A stretch of 64,000 bases of DNA from Ypsolopha sequella (Eukaryota > Arthropoda > Insecta > Lepidoptera > Ypsolophidae): positions 10,729,221-10,793,220 of the forward strand of contig OW203986.1 in NCBI GenBank assembly GCA_934047225.1. The letters are read 5' to 3'. Both the position numbers and the translations under genes were made by a program. The notes under the pieces were generated by a model, which saw only the letters and a program-made list of their open reading frames with translations, ran no database searches and was not told the origin of the DNA. Below, piece after piece: positions 10,981 through 21,986 of the stretch (the first letter of the stretch is position 1; the number at the start of each line of letters is the position of its first letter).

Positions 10981-11793
10981 ATCTTTCAATATCCCAGCAA
11001 AATATCTTTGGAATGGAAGGTTGAAGGGGTTGGACCACGGGGTACCAAAAAAGTTTTTTTTTATGTGAAAACTTTGACGGCCTGTTTCTCCCAAACGCCT
11101 AGACTTAGACCCATGTTGATGGGTGTCTAGGAAAAGGTTTCGACGAGATCTACCCGCCGAAAGTGTCAAAACTTTACAGGCCCGTATCTCCCAAACAGCT
11201 AATGCTAGACCCATGTTCATGGTACTCTAAGAAAAGGGCTCGGCAAGATCTAGATGACGTTAAAAAAAAAGTCGAAAAAAAAATTGCCAAACATTTGATC
11301 GGCCATATCTCCCGAACGGCTAATCGTAGGGAGTTCGGGTTTCAACTATTGTGATTGGTCAAACTGGGGCTACATGACCAAAAAAAATTAAATTTGACAG
11401 GTTTTGACAGTTTTTTGACAGGTCCAAAAAAGTATTCCGATTTGCATAAAACTCAAGGGGCATTCGGGGTCGCCAATTACGCTGCTGTATTCAAATTTGT
11501 CATTTTTTGACAACTGATAGGGATTTTGACACTCTTTCGGAAAAACTTTGATCGGTTAGTCCCCGTGTTTGGCATTCTGGTGAGGCCGAAAAACGAGCAT
11601 GTGAGGACGGAGAACGCGCCCGCGAGGCCGAAGGCCGAGCAGGGCGCGTTCGTAGTCTGAGCATGCAAGTTTTTCGGCCGAGCACTACACCTTGACTCCC
11701 AGTGGGAGTGAGAGCACTTATAATATTTGTTTCTGAAAAAAATGTAATTTGTTTCCTGTAGGCCACGCGGGCGAAGCCGCGGGCAGAAGCTAG
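10243..11793 (+). mobile_element. Non-autonomous Helitron, copy 1
   Basis: Starts with TC at 10243 and ends with CTAG at 11790-11793, between a host A (10242) and T (11794), as expected of Helitrons. A GC-rich hairpin (GCGGGCGAAGCCGCGGGC) lies about 10 bases before the end. No target duplication is expected or seen. The interior has a CTGA microsatellite near the 5' end, a CTAT microsatellite, and three diverged repeats of a block with CTCCCAAACGCCTAGACT. No Rep/helicase coding remains, so it would depend on an autonomous partner in trans. It shares long interior blocks with 13296-13636 and with Helitron copy 2. Confidence 0.85.
10862..10982. repeat. (CTAT)n microsatellite inside Helitron copy 1
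   Basis: Runs of CTAT/CATC units with few interruptions. The Tyr/Leu/Ser/Ile-repetitive frames here are artefacts of the repeat. Confidence 0.9.
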
Positions 11794-12494
11794 TCAGCAA
11801 TACAACTCGTGGTGGTTGAAATTTCAAACAAAACCATATAAAAATGAAGTCCTTATCAGCTCGCACTGCAATGTGGCTGTTACGTCAGTCGCTGCGGCTG
11901 ACAAGTGCGAAAACAGTGTGTTTTTAATTTATTTTATCTAAAATAAAATTAATTTCCAAGAACTGAGAAAACCAAATCATTAAATATTATTTTGTCTAGA
12001 AGTTTATAAATTTTCATACTGTTTCGATAAAAACTGCAGCAGTTATGTTGTTACAAGTAAACAAAACATTGAGAAATAAGGGTAAACTTAGAATTTTCTT
12101 GCTTCACATCTGTATGTTGTAATGAAATTCAGGAAAAACTACATCACTATTTGTATCATGCAGATTACTATGTATTTTTCTTCTGTTGAAAAATGCTATA
12201 GTTACCGTATAAAATGGTCACAAAGTTACTTAGTTCAAGGTCGTTAGCGTTGGTAGAAGCCTTAACTTCTTTTTATGTGAGACTTTATATGTTATAAAAT
12301 TACTTGCAATTGTCAGCACGTCGTGAAACTTAAAAAGCATTAAGATTAAAATTCACTACATGTTTCATAAATTTATTCTTACACACTAAACTGGTTTCGG
12401 TTATTTTATTTATCATTTGGAGGGGATTCTATGATTTTAAACAGACCAGTGCCATTAACTGATCATACTGAAAACCATTCTTAAAGAAATAATA
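11794..12494. other. Unassigned AT-rich sequence
   Basis: No coding signal or repeat relation recognised. Confidence 0.5.
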
Positions 12495-12495
12495 A

Positions 12496-12913
12496 GTCTT
12501 TACCTATGAAATTGCTAAAATTTTCTTACCGATTCATGAGTTCAAAGTTTTTCAATAGCTATTTCAATGATTTGTTTTTTGTTTCAAAGTTGATTTCAAT
12601 GTAACAAAATTTAATATGTACGTATTAAATTTTGTTTTTATTTTCAGTTTGATTATATAAAATAAAATCTTCAAAAACAGTTCGTCCTAAATGCTATGCA
12701 TTTCCATGATAAGATTCGTAATATTTTTTTACAGTTGACACTTTTCAAAAATTCAATTAATGTTGCTGTTACAATTAATGTTGTCTCATTCTTACACTAA
12801 AGAAATTACATAATTTGAATTTGTCATCCCTAAAAAAATGCAAAAACTTTTGTACTGAAAATTGAGTTTCCCTCAAATTCTCTATAGAAAACGGCAATTT
12901 CATATGTAAAGAC
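12496..12913. mobile_element. MITE family C, copy 1
   Basis: Terminal inverted repeats of about 20 bases, GTCTTTACCTATGAAATTG at the left and its near-inverse at the right. Collinear with 35589-35975, differing by indels. The class is unassigned, since no convincing target duplication was seen. Confidence 0.75.
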
Positions 12914-13021
12914 CTGATATATCCACGCAAATTATTTTGAATTTTTAGCTTTTTTATATAAATTTTAAGCACATACTAACATTTTTAACGGGTAAATATT
13001 AAATACGGTATGATAAGTAAA

Positions 13022-13128
13022 CAACGGTGGTAGCTCAGGGTAGAACGCTGGCTCAATCTTGAGATCCAGGTTCGATACACGGTCAGGCATGCACCAATAG
13101 GCTGAGAAATGAGTGCTCTCTAAGGGTA
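13022..13128 (+). repeat. tRNA-derived SINE head (pol III box A/B)
   Basis: GGTGGTAGCTCAGGGTAGA resembles a box A, and CCAGGTTCGATACACGG about 45 bases later matches the box B consensus GGTTCRANNCC. The anticodon region does not fold into a full cloverleaf with a proper acceptor stem, so this is more likely a SINE head or tRNA relic than a working tRNA gene. Confidence 0.55.
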
Positions 13129-13933
13129 TGTGGATGGAAAAGTCGAAAGCAGGGTCTTTGACTTAAGAACTTTGTTTGGACTAGTTAGGAAATAAACATA
13201 CTAAAAGTCCTTATCCCTCCGAGTCGAGCCCGAGGGGGGGGGGGGGGGGCACAAAGAAGATCCCGTTTTTTGGTTTTTTGCTTACATCTCAACAACAGCT
13301 GGTTCTATAGACTTGAAATTTTGCATATAGATACCTTATATAGTGAAGGCGTCCACTAAGAAAAGATTTTTCAAAACACACCCCCTAAGGGGGTGAAACG
13401 GGTGTCCAAAGTTTGTATGGGGAAACAAGATTAGTTAGACTATTTTATTCGAGACTTCATAGGAGTACTCTTATCTATAAATGTGTTTCAAGTTTTTTCA
13501 GAATTCAACCCCTAAAAGGGGGAAATGGGGTAAAAATTTTGAAAATCAACATGGGTATCGTTTAAATGATTTATCGGGTCGCTGATTACGAAAACAACAA
13601 CGATTTTAAAATCCAACGTGGTTGACGTGAAAAAGGCTTTGAAATTCGACCATTTTTCGAAGCTCATAGCTAGGCAAAGATTGGAGATAGATAAAAAGTG
13701 TGAAAGCTAAAGTTGTAGAAAATTTTATCAGCTTTCATTATGTAGTAAAACAAAATTTCGTACAATGCACGGTTTTCGAGATGTAAGCAAAAAACCAAAA
13801 AACGGGATCTTCTTTGTGCCCCCCCTCCTCGGGCTCGACTCGGAGGGGCAAGGACTTTTAGCATGTTTATCTCCTAACTAGTCTAAACAAAGTTCCTAAG
13901 TTAAAGATCCTGCTTTCAACTTTTCCATCCACA
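13129..13933. mobile_element. Foldback element with about 160-bp inverted repeats and Helitron-derived core
   Basis: Left arm 13129-13290 and right arm 13778-13933 are reverse complements with few differences; a G run of about 17 on the left corresponds to a shorter C run on the right. Positions 13296-13636 between them match the interior of both Helitron copies (for example GAAATTTTGCATATAGATAC). The arms continue into the SINE head at the left edge. No coding capacity. Confidence 0.75.
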
Positions 13934-13977
13934 AATTATTCGTTGCTTAAGCTACAATGAGTTTTTCGGAATTTATG

Positions 13978-14240
13978 TGCATAGTATTTGTTCTTACTTA
14001 CCACTTGCTGAACGGTGAAGGAAAACATCCTAAGGAAACCTGCACGCCCTTTAAAAGCGTGTATTTTTGCCCGAAGTACGGCGATAGAGCTCACCACTCA
14101 TCACGCTGGGACGTAATAATCGTCGGTAATACGCGGGTGTACCGAGTGTTGTTGCATTTCACAGTTCACATTCGGAACACCTCCGACACTCCCTCGGGAT
14201 TTCATGTCGTGACAATATACATTATTGATTTGCAAATTTT
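13978..14240 (+). repeat. LINE-type 3' tail repeat, copy 1
   Basis: Shares the order CTGGGACGTAATAATCGT, GCATTTCACA, ACACCTCCGACACTCCCTC and ATGTCGTGACAATATA with 56345-56500. Partial copies of its end lie at 45028-45080 and 62429-62475. A 97-codon frame here falls on the repeat and is not taken as a gene. It is probably the 3' UTR of a LINE. Confidence 0.55.
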
Positions 14241-14744
14241 TTTTTCGTAAATGACGGTCAATAAATGTTCAATAATATTGCTGTACGAAACTTCTGGCAA
14301 TTGAGAGAACACTAAGCAAACAAAATGAACAACACCTGTTACCGTTCCTGGATTCACTTTCACTTTACCTTCAGCAGATATTCCTTAGAGTTTGGCGTTA
14401 TGCAAATGTTATAGATTTTCCTTACAATATTTCGTAGCAATTTGCAGGAAAATTGGGCAGACAACTGCGATTTTATATTTTTGTGCGAATCAAGTCGGTA
14501 TTTCAATCGATTGCACGAAGTCAGAATTTTGCGATAATGAAAATAAAGGGGTCTGTCTAACTTAGTACAATCAAATATAACATTTAAGGTGACATTAATT
14601 TAAGCAGCCAAATTTGCACAAAGGAGCTTGGTTAGTAATTGGTACCACGGATACTAACAATTTTAAAAAAATTTGAAAAATTAAAGTTGACGTCTGGCTG
14701 GATTTGTGTTTGTAGGTAACATGAAAAATATAATTTACGAATTT
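14241..14744. other. Unassigned sequence
   Basis: Nothing recognised. Confidence 0.5.
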
Positions 14745-15045
14745 AACAAAAAGAGTCATCGAACCTTCATACTGAGCAATTACCGAGTCTTTAGTATGAA
14801 TTTGGCTACATAAATTAGTAAAAAATATAATTTCATTTAACACTTTCTTCGTTTTATTTGTAGAATATATTATATACAAGTACTTTTATAAAGTAACTTT
14901 TGTTTATGTAGCCAAATTCATACTAAAGACTTTTTTTATATCCTGCAAAAAAGGCCGTTGAACCTTGGTCCTGATCACTTACCGAGATTACGGTATGAAT
15001 TTGGATATGTTAACAAAAATCATCCTATATTATATAAATAAATGT
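14745..15045. mobile_element. MITE family D, two diverged partial copies
   Basis: Inverse blocks GTCTTTAGTATGAATTTGGC (about 14789) and its reverse complement (about 14912) form a foldback. A second arm (GATCACTTACCGAGATTACG, then GGTATGAATTTGGATATG) follows at 14970-15010. Related to the copies at 30454-30723, 56543-56676 and 61905-62168. Confidence 0.55.
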
Positions 15046-15055
15046 CGCCTTGTAT

Positions 15056-15210
15056 ATGTCGTGGGCAGATCGTAGAATTGGGCAGATTGTGAAGTATGCA
15101 ATCGAAAATCTTTCACAGCCAGGTGAAGCGGAGTGGAGCGAGGCGACGCTTCTAACTATGACATGCCCAGCCAGATCATGATATGCCCAATTCTACGATG
15201 TGCTGACAAC
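15056..15210. mobile_element. MITE family E, short copy
   Basis: Terminal inverted repeat with ATCGTAGAATTGGGCA at both ends. Contains the GC-richer segment GAGCGAGGCGAC. Other copies lie at 40824-41023, 45605-45745 (partial) and 63824 to the window edge. Confidence 0.65.
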
Positions 15211-15373
15211 ATAAAATGTGATTAACTGACTGACTGATCTATCAACGCCTAAACTAAACGGCTGTACCTAGGACCGTGAAATTGGACCGTAGGTTCCTGT
15301 ATGACGTAGACATCAATAGAATTCTACGTGAGGAACACTGGGGAGCACCCGCTAGTTTGTTATAAACTTGTTA

Positions 15374-15661
15374 GAGCGGTATTGCAGCCGGATTGTGAAA
15401 AACCCGCCTTTTTCTAATTAATCGAAACAGAACAGTTACATTCGAAATTCACTCAATACCTAGTTATTCAACAAAACCTTATTACCTTTGTACTGTGTAC
15501 GCTGCATTCGCAAAGTTTCTGGAAATTGGGAATTTACGGAAACTAATGGAAACTTTGCAATAGTGATATACACAATACATAGGTAATAAGGTTTTGTTGA
15601 ATAACTATTGAGTGAATTTTGAATTTAAGTGTTCTGTTTCGATTAATTAGAGATACCGCTC
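15374..15661. mobile_element. Foldback MITE with 3-bp TTA duplications (Harbinger-like)
   Basis: GAGCGGTAT at the left and ATACCGCTC at the right are flanked by TTA on both sides (15371-15373 and 15662-15664). The arms extend inward for more than 100 bases (CTAATTAATCGAAACAGAAC and its inverse). A 3-bp TWA duplication is characteristic of PIF/Harbinger insertions. No transposase. Confidence 0.75.
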
Positions 15662-15869
15662 TTAACTAGTTAATCTAAACAATATTATTATCTTTAAATC
15701 TGGATTCAGACAGATTCAGGGGAGACGACAAATTATAATGAAAATATACTAATCACACGTTAAAACTAACATAAAAATAAAGTAGTAAAGTTTTTTTGTA
15801 GATAATAATGAGATCTTTTATTGTGTGAAAGGTTCATTTTAAACGCATATTCCCACAAAGATATCCACC

Positions 15870-16028
15870 CGTGTCAGCTGCTTCTCAAGCACAGCCCGAA
15901 AAGCCGTCGCACAGCCGTCGCCGGTGCCGGTGGAAAACCGGTAAATGGAAAAACGTTGCCCAGTTTTGTGCCGTGCCGTCGCCGTCGCCGTTGCCGTGCC
16001 GTGGGAAAACCGTTAAATGGAAAAACAG
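15870..16028. repeat. GC-rich GCCGTCGCC-type simple repeat
   Basis: Two imperfect units, each ending GGAAAACCGKTAAATGGAAA, within a GCCGTCGCCG-rich tract. This is a local GC island in an AT-rich background; the 74-codon frame across it is probably not a gene. Confidence 0.6.
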
Positions 16029-16966
16029 CCATTCAGATTAATTAATTATTCAATAATATACATATAACGTCACAAAAAATATTCCATACGTACAGTAAAA
16101 TTTAAATATTACACAATAGCAATTTAATCATGAGATCACATTAACAATACAAAAATACAATACAATACAATAGACATTTACAAAATACACATAATTTACA
16201 TTGATTAACAAATTATAATATATATTATTATTAAATTCAATGTCAAGATATCATTACATCATTCAATTAGATAGTCGTTTACAGAGTAATAAGGTTTATT
16301 TTTTAAATGTGTTTTGAATTTATTCTAGTTTGCCTGGTCACAATTTATTAAAACAATTTTCGAGATTTTCCTTGCAATATGTGCCAGTAACTATTTCGGC
16401 CACGTACAGGTCTAGAACAAAGGAAAATATCCATCTTTGCGTGTAGCTGATTGTATAATGTGAAATGAACTAATTATTGCACTTATAACAGCAATTTACA
16501 TTAGAGGACAAACTAAGCCAACAAAGCTTTTTCCAGTTAGAAAACCCCTTTGTTTAAAAGGACTGCTATTATTACACATGCGAAAATCACATAAGCGCGT
16601 TTCTTCTAGTCAGAAAACACAAGAAATACTGACTGGATTTTTAAATAATAATAAAAATAATTATTTATTTATTTTAAATGTTTAACATTACAGTTAAAAC
16701 TACTGAAATACTCGCTGATACGATAAATTTTAATATGAAGCATAACTAGAAATCACGAAAAAAAATCTGCTGTTCAGATTATTGAAATTAATTAATTACA
16801 ATTAATCTTTACATTTTGTTTCAATTCAGTTCTGTTTATTTATATAACTTTTGGTACATACGTATGTATCTTTTCTACAGAAAAACTGATTTTTTATTCA
16901 CGATTTCAAGGTTGACTACATTGTGAATTTTTTTGTATCGACGAGTATATCATATAGTATATACAT
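16029..16966. other. Unassigned AT-rich sequence
   Basis: Short A/T runs, with (AATAC)n near 16150. No gene or repeat relation identified. Confidence 0.5.
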
Positions 16967-17196
16967 GCGGAAGCCGAAAACTGGCGATAGTACCCATCCA
17001 TACGAACAACTTTCCGTGAAAAAATATTAAAAAGTCAAGAAAAAAAATCTGTTCTTACATACATTTTGGTCGGGTATGTAACCTACCCATGTAACTTTTC
17101 TCTGGAACAGCTGATTTTTTTTCGCAGTTCGATGGTTGACTCCATAGTAACAGTTGTTCGTATGGACGAGTACTATCGCCAGTTTCCGGCTTCCGC
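16967..17196. mobile_element. Foldback MITE, 230 bp
   Basis: Left end GCGGAAGCCGAAAACTGGCG and right end the near-perfect inverse. Arms of about 45 bases also include CATACGAACAACT and its inverse. The left flank repeats part of the right interior (TTTTCTACAGAAAAACTGAT against TTCTCTGGAACAGCTGAT), suggesting a related neighbour copy at 16850-16960. Confidence 0.75.
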
Positions 17197-18040
17197 TTAC
17201 TTCATCTGAACACCCAGTATATATACACGTTCATATATACGACAAAGTTGCATAAAGTACATTATTTGTTTACATTTTCTTCAGCTGAAGTTATTTTGAG
17301 GGCATTTAAATTATTTTTTAAGATTTCACTACAACACTGAATAATCGACCCTTAAACATTAAGTATAGTTAAATGGGTTACATCTTAAAACACGTAAAAT
17401 AATGTCGCATTCAATATAACGTATCTTGACAAAAACCTCGGAGACATCAAAGCAATTGATATTCTGTTCTCGTTCTGGAATATTCTCGGGAATTCCGTTG
17501 AATCCACTTCTGAATCACGTGTAGCACGCAAACGTGCCCCCTCGGAATACCGACGATTCTACCAAAACACACAAATTACTTCAACAAATATAAGGTCAAG
17601 ATCCCCAGTTTCGTTTCTTTAGTTAAATGTTTAAAATTAAATACATTTAAAATAACTTTTCTAGTTTTAAGATAAGATAAGACAAGATAAGATAATTTCA
17701 TTTGCGTCAAATATGGTACAGTGCAGTTGTTGAATTTAAAATGTCCAACATATTTCACCTAAGAAGGCATGCAAATATTTACAATTATATTATTACATGG
17801 AAAGTATTTTACTCAAATACACAAACATGGAGGTCATTGGATATTATAATAATTAAAATTAAAAAATAAAGAAAAACTTACATAGAATGCATGTCAAAAA
17901 TATAAAAAATTAGAATAAAATTAAAATTGCAATGTCAATTACATGTCAAAAATTAGTTTTCAAGTACAAAAACACTATCATTTTTATCATTATAAATTTA
18001 CACAAATAAGAAGGATTATATAAAAGATTTATAATTTCAA
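17197..18040. other. Unassigned AT-rich sequence
   Basis: Includes a short AAGAT repeat at about 17669-17695. No coding signal. Confidence 0.5.
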
Positions 18041-18075
18041 CTGATGCCGGGCCCTATGGGGCCCGAAACATAATC
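18041..18075. other. GC-rich hairpin with CTGATG...GAAAC spacing
   Basis: CGGGCCCTATGGGGCCCG is a perfect 7-bp stem with a 4-base loop, directly preceded by CTGATGC and followed by AAAC. Similar hairpins lie at 40536-40560 and 45186-45215 on the other strand. Discussed under findings. Confidence 0.5.
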
Positions 18076-18479
18076 TTGATTTACTCCGTTTATTCATATT
18101 GTTTCTTATTTGTGTAAAGGTTTAAAAGTGATAAGTTTAATAAGTTATTTGGCTTTTTAACCAAAAGCAGTCTTATCTGATTTATTTAATCACTTGTACC
18201 TATTATTAATGATTGTGGTTTTCTGTTGATCCAGGGTCCTTAAAAATGCTACGTCTGGTAGTTACGATTTTGAAGTTCAGCCTGCGGCCGTATCGAGAGA
18301 CGTCCATCTATAAAGCTTATGCCCAGTTTTTATCACCTCATACTCGCTCTAGGATGCACATCCGGCAAGTAAACCAATATTTTTAGAAGGGTACAAGTAT
18401 TTTTTGTAAGTAAAGGAGGGAGGGCCCACTTTCGAGGACTTATCATAACAACTATGTACGATAGCTGTACTAGCTATAC

Positions 18480-18680
18480 CTTATAACGAAATATTATTAC
18501 AAGCGGACGCCCCGCGCTAACCTCGCGAGTATGAAATTTCCTAAATCCCTTCATAGAGGATGTTTACTTCATGCAAGGAACCTCCATTCCAAATTTGATA
18601 TTCCTAAGCCCAGAAATATATCTCAGTCAGTCGGGATATTCTTTTACATCCTTATATGCTAATACGATACATGTATGGAT
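18480..18680. repeat. Dispersed repeat fragment
   Basis: GCGGACGCCCCGCGCTAACC followed by a CAGTCAGTCGG block resembles a repeat I know to be widespread in Lepidoptera. No second copy was found in this window, so the call rests on memory of the family. Confidence 0.35.
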
Positions 18681-18917
18681 GACGAAAGGTTGAACATCTT
18701 AAATAATAAACATTTGAACGTACCTACTTAAATACTGGTAGTTTTTACTGGTGACATTTTAGTAACAGAAAAACGATCAGAGGAATTTGACAAGACTTTG
18801 TTTTTTAAAATAATCCGCTTTAAATTCACTTTTTATTATACAGGTATCTTGAAGGAACGAAATGTTAGTGGGCAAATTCAGTCCAAGTGCCGCCAAGATC
18901 TAGACATATTTTAAATG

Positions 18918-19143
18918 AAAGGACATAATGTAGTCCTCAAGCAAGCAGAACCCCATCAAAATATATCCGAGAGATTTCGAGATATGACTAACTATGTTTT
19001 ACAACCTCCCGTACTTCAGTTCTTGTAATTAACACGGGGCCCCGACAAAAGTTTTGTAAATGTAAAAATCTTAAAGAATACATTTTTTTATTTTGTATTT
19101 TGATGGGGTTCTGCTTGCTCGAGGACTACATTATGTCCTTTTA
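18918..19143. mobile_element. MITE with 45-bp terminal inverted repeats
   Basis: AAAGGACATAATGTAGTCCT at the left and its inverse at 19143; the arms continue through CAGAACCCCATCAAAATA with one mismatch. Length 226 bp, no coding. Target duplication not determined. Confidence 0.8.
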
Positions 19144-20111
19144 TTTAAAGGCCCGTTATCCCTGACATTGAGCAGTTCGTTTTGCATCAAGTGGAACTGA
19201 ACTCTATGATTTTTTATTGTAGTTTAAAATAGCGCGCTCTGAGCCGTGGCTGTTACGACAAGAGAAACATCGCGCGCTCTTAAAAAAACACGTGTTTTGC
19301 TTAAAAAACGTTTTCACGGTGAAATTTTCAGAAAACTATCGACAAAATTACATTTTCCTCAATTTCCTGTAATTTTCCTACGATTTAGTAATGTAAATTT
19401 TATATAAAACGAAAAAAACATGAAAAATCGACCAAGTTTCGGTTTTTTTTTCGATCAAGCAAAGTATAATGTATCGCGTTTTGAACCGCAAAAAAATCTG
19501 CAGAAAAAATGTATCTAAGGTAAAAAAAAAACAGACACAGAATATTACAATTCCGTGGTTTAAAAATGAATCAGAAAAGGGACAAAATTGGGATAAGCCC
19601 CCCTTGACTTACATCTTAATCATGGCAGTGCTAGAAGTAACTTCCAGTTTTGCGCACTGTCATTTATTACGAAAACCCTAAGAGGTCAAATGTGATCCAT
19701 CGTGTGGAAATGTACATTGGATAAATGACAGTATTCAGGAATGCCTTTATTGCGTCCTTGCTTGCTTAATAATGGTTTATTATGCGATAAACTGATGAAT
19801 GAAAATGTCTGGGTCGTTTTACTGTTATAGCTGTCGAACGAGGCGTCTTGCAAAGGATTATTGAATTACTGAATGGGTTTATTTCGTACCAATTTCATAT
19901 AAATGCTTACATAAAGAGTTGTAATGTGAAAAGAAGAAAAGCAGCGGTACATTTGAGTCTGGGTGTAGTCCCTTACCGTCGTGTCCAAGTTCCATTGGAA
20001 ACTATAAAATTCTGTGAAATGGTGGTACACAATTTATGGATTTCGTCAACGAAATTATAATCTGTTAAAAAATAAGGTTTCTTGGACTTCTCACATGAAT
20101 TTATTTATACT
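19144..20111. other. Unassigned sequence
   Basis: Two short frames near 19469 and 19848 have no recognisable motif. No repeat partner in the window. Confidence 0.45.
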
Positions 20112-20627
20112 TTCATTTTTTATGGTTTCCATTTCGTCAAACGGGTCCCTGTTACTAAACTTCTACTGCCCGTCTGTCTGTCCGTCTGGGCGTCCGTCTG
20201 TCACGGGGTCTACAGCTTCAGCCGTTATAGGTAGCTAGTTGAAATTTTCACAGAATACGGCCTCTATTACGGCAAATAAAAAAAATGAAACAAGTTGAAA
20301 CTCAATGGGGGACCCCATACAAAAAACCTCAAAAAAAATCCATTATATTAAAGTAATTTGTTTTAGCTCTATCTTGAAGAATACATACAAGTTTCGAATT
20401 TTGTCTAATTGTTCTATATACACTATAAATATTAGGGATCGGTACCCACAGGGTACTGAATTAATTGTCAGGCGCTACCATTTTACCGCCTTGTAGCCTT
20501 AATATTGTGTTTCCATCTATATTGTTGTATTTTACCATTATGTTTTTAGGTTTCCTTACCTATATTGTGTGGTGGTACGGAACCCTTTGTGTGCGAGTCC
20601 GACTTGTACTTAGCCAAATAATTTTTC
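20112..20627 (-). repeat. Interspersed repeat with GTCGGACTCGC head, minus copy
   Basis: Read on the minus strand it starts near TAAGTACAAGTCGGACTCGC, followed by AAAGGGTTCCGTACC, and ends with a CAGACGGAC-type purine/pyrimidine tract and a GGGACCC/GGTTTCC end. Diverged copies lie at 32558-33245 and 60815-61115. Common in lepidopteran genomes; class uncertain. Confidence 0.6.
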
Positions 20628-20652
20628 TCCAACTAAGTACTAATCCATCATT

Positions 20653-21306
20653 ACAGTCATTTAAAACATTAGTCAAACAGCACTATCTTTCTCTTTGATC
20701 TTAAAGTTGTATGTATTTCTATTTATTTCTATAATAATAGATTTAGATTTATTTATTAATAACAAATATAGTTACATGTCAAAGAATAGATTACAAAGTT
20801 ATACTTAAAGTATAATTATTATAAAATTAACTATAAAAATATAGAATAATAATATTCTTAGTCAAAAATAATAATAATAATAATTGAAAAAACAATAAAT
20901 TGTATTATGATTAAGTAATGTCAAAAAGATTAATATTCTATGTATTTACGATTAGGTACCACATCTGTCCATAAACTCCTTGACTGTGTAAGGCGCAAAC
21001 TCGACTAGCATTTTTTTAAGCTTGCTTTTAAAATTAGTGAGTGATGGTGCGTTCGTTATCTCAGTAGGCAGCGAGTTGTACACATTTATACCGAAAACGC
21101 GGGTACATTTGTGAGTTTTCTCGAGTATATTTATTTATATAAAATATATAAATTGTGTATATACAAGGTGAAATTTAATCAACTGCCTGAATTCATTCTG
21201 GAGACTCGGCTAGTGATCAGGAACGAGGTTCAATTACCACTTTTCTAGAAATAGTAAAAAAAAAAAATTTTGCTCCCATTCACACTGGACTAGTTCAATT
21301 ACAGTA
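20653..21306. repeat. 654-bp direct repeat, left copy, flanking the BEL element
   Basis: Appears identical to 29945-30598. Contains a LINE tail (20953-21127) and the left half of a family D MITE (from 21162). Both edges carry TTACAGT (20651-20657 and 21299-21305). Confidence 0.95.
20953..21127 (-). pseudogene. LINE ORF2 C-terminus (duplicated at 30245-30419)
   Basis: The minus strand encodes TRVFGINVYNSLPTEITNAP, then FKSKLKKMLVEFAPYTVKEF, and stops after MDRCGT. This is the generic C-terminal end of LINE ORF2 proteins. The AT-rich 3' UTR extends to about 20703. Strongly 5'-truncated, and carried twice because it lies in the direct repeat. Confidence 0.65.
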
Positions 21307-21570
21307 CGGGCATCCTTCCGTACATTCTGCTACGTTGCGACCTAGTTATGTCCAGCGTGTACGTGATGTTATTACTTTACTTTATACATTTTATTTATCT
21401 ATCAATTGAGTACCTACTTAGCTACCGTAGAGATCACAGCTAGAGAAAACTACTTTTCTCTTTATTAAACCATCTTCAAATTACAAGTCTGTTTCCACTT
21501 TCTACACCACTCCACTTCATCTAACGACAACAACAATCGTACGGCCAGAACTGATCACTCTGACCATACA
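21304..21570 (+). repeat. BEL/Pao element, 5' LTR
   Basis: 267 bases, apparently identical to 29678-29944. Ends CATACA. The 3' copy starts TGTACGGGC, whereas here the first base is part of ACAGTACGGGC, so the 5' terminal nucleotide(s) are altered or lost at the junction. Confidence 0.95.
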
Positions 21571-21986
21571 TCAATTTGGTCCTTCGAGCACCAGGACTTC
21601 TTCGGGACTCTTCGGGGAAATACGTCGAGGTACGAAAGAAGACTGGAACTAGCAGGCTGTGGAATCTGTGATCTACTACGTTGTAGGGCTCCATCCGTCG
21701 GCGGAAAAAATTAACTGTGTAACTAAAAGAGGTACGGTACCTACCTAAAGTGACTCTGTAACTGTGATTATAAACTGAGAAGAACTGTGAATTAGACTGT
21801 GGGTTAATTAACTGTGGGTTAGAGGAACTGTGTCAGTGAAAAACTTTACGAAGTAACTTGAACTGTGAGATTGAACTTTAACAGAATTTGACGTCAAAAA
21901 TCTTACTGGGGAGTGAACTTTAGCTACGTGTTCGAACACATCTACTTAACTAACTAATCAGAGTCATTAACTAACTGTGAGGAAAG
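21571..21986 (+). promoter_or_regulatory. BEL leader with primer-binding region and reiterated AACTGTG
   Basis: Directly after the LTR comes TCAATTTGGTCCTTCGAGC, the expected place for a tRNA primer-binding site (TGGTCCTTCGAGC); I cannot assign the tRNA. From 21712 to 21984 the heptamer AACTGTG occurs about seven times plus one variant, ending just before the ATG. Spacing is irregular. Confidence 0.6.

Noticed and set aside
10780..11130. Frames with Leu/Ser/Ile/Tyr repeats
   Set aside because: They are translations of the CTAT microsatellite inside a Helitron.
13022..13100. Functional tRNA gene
   Set aside because: Box A and B are present but a complete cloverleaf with paired acceptor stem is not; more likely a SINE head.
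13957..14250. 97-codon frame starting with a hydrophobic segment
   Set aside because: Most of it lies on the LINE-type tail repeat shared with 56345-56500, and the frame is not kept in that copy.
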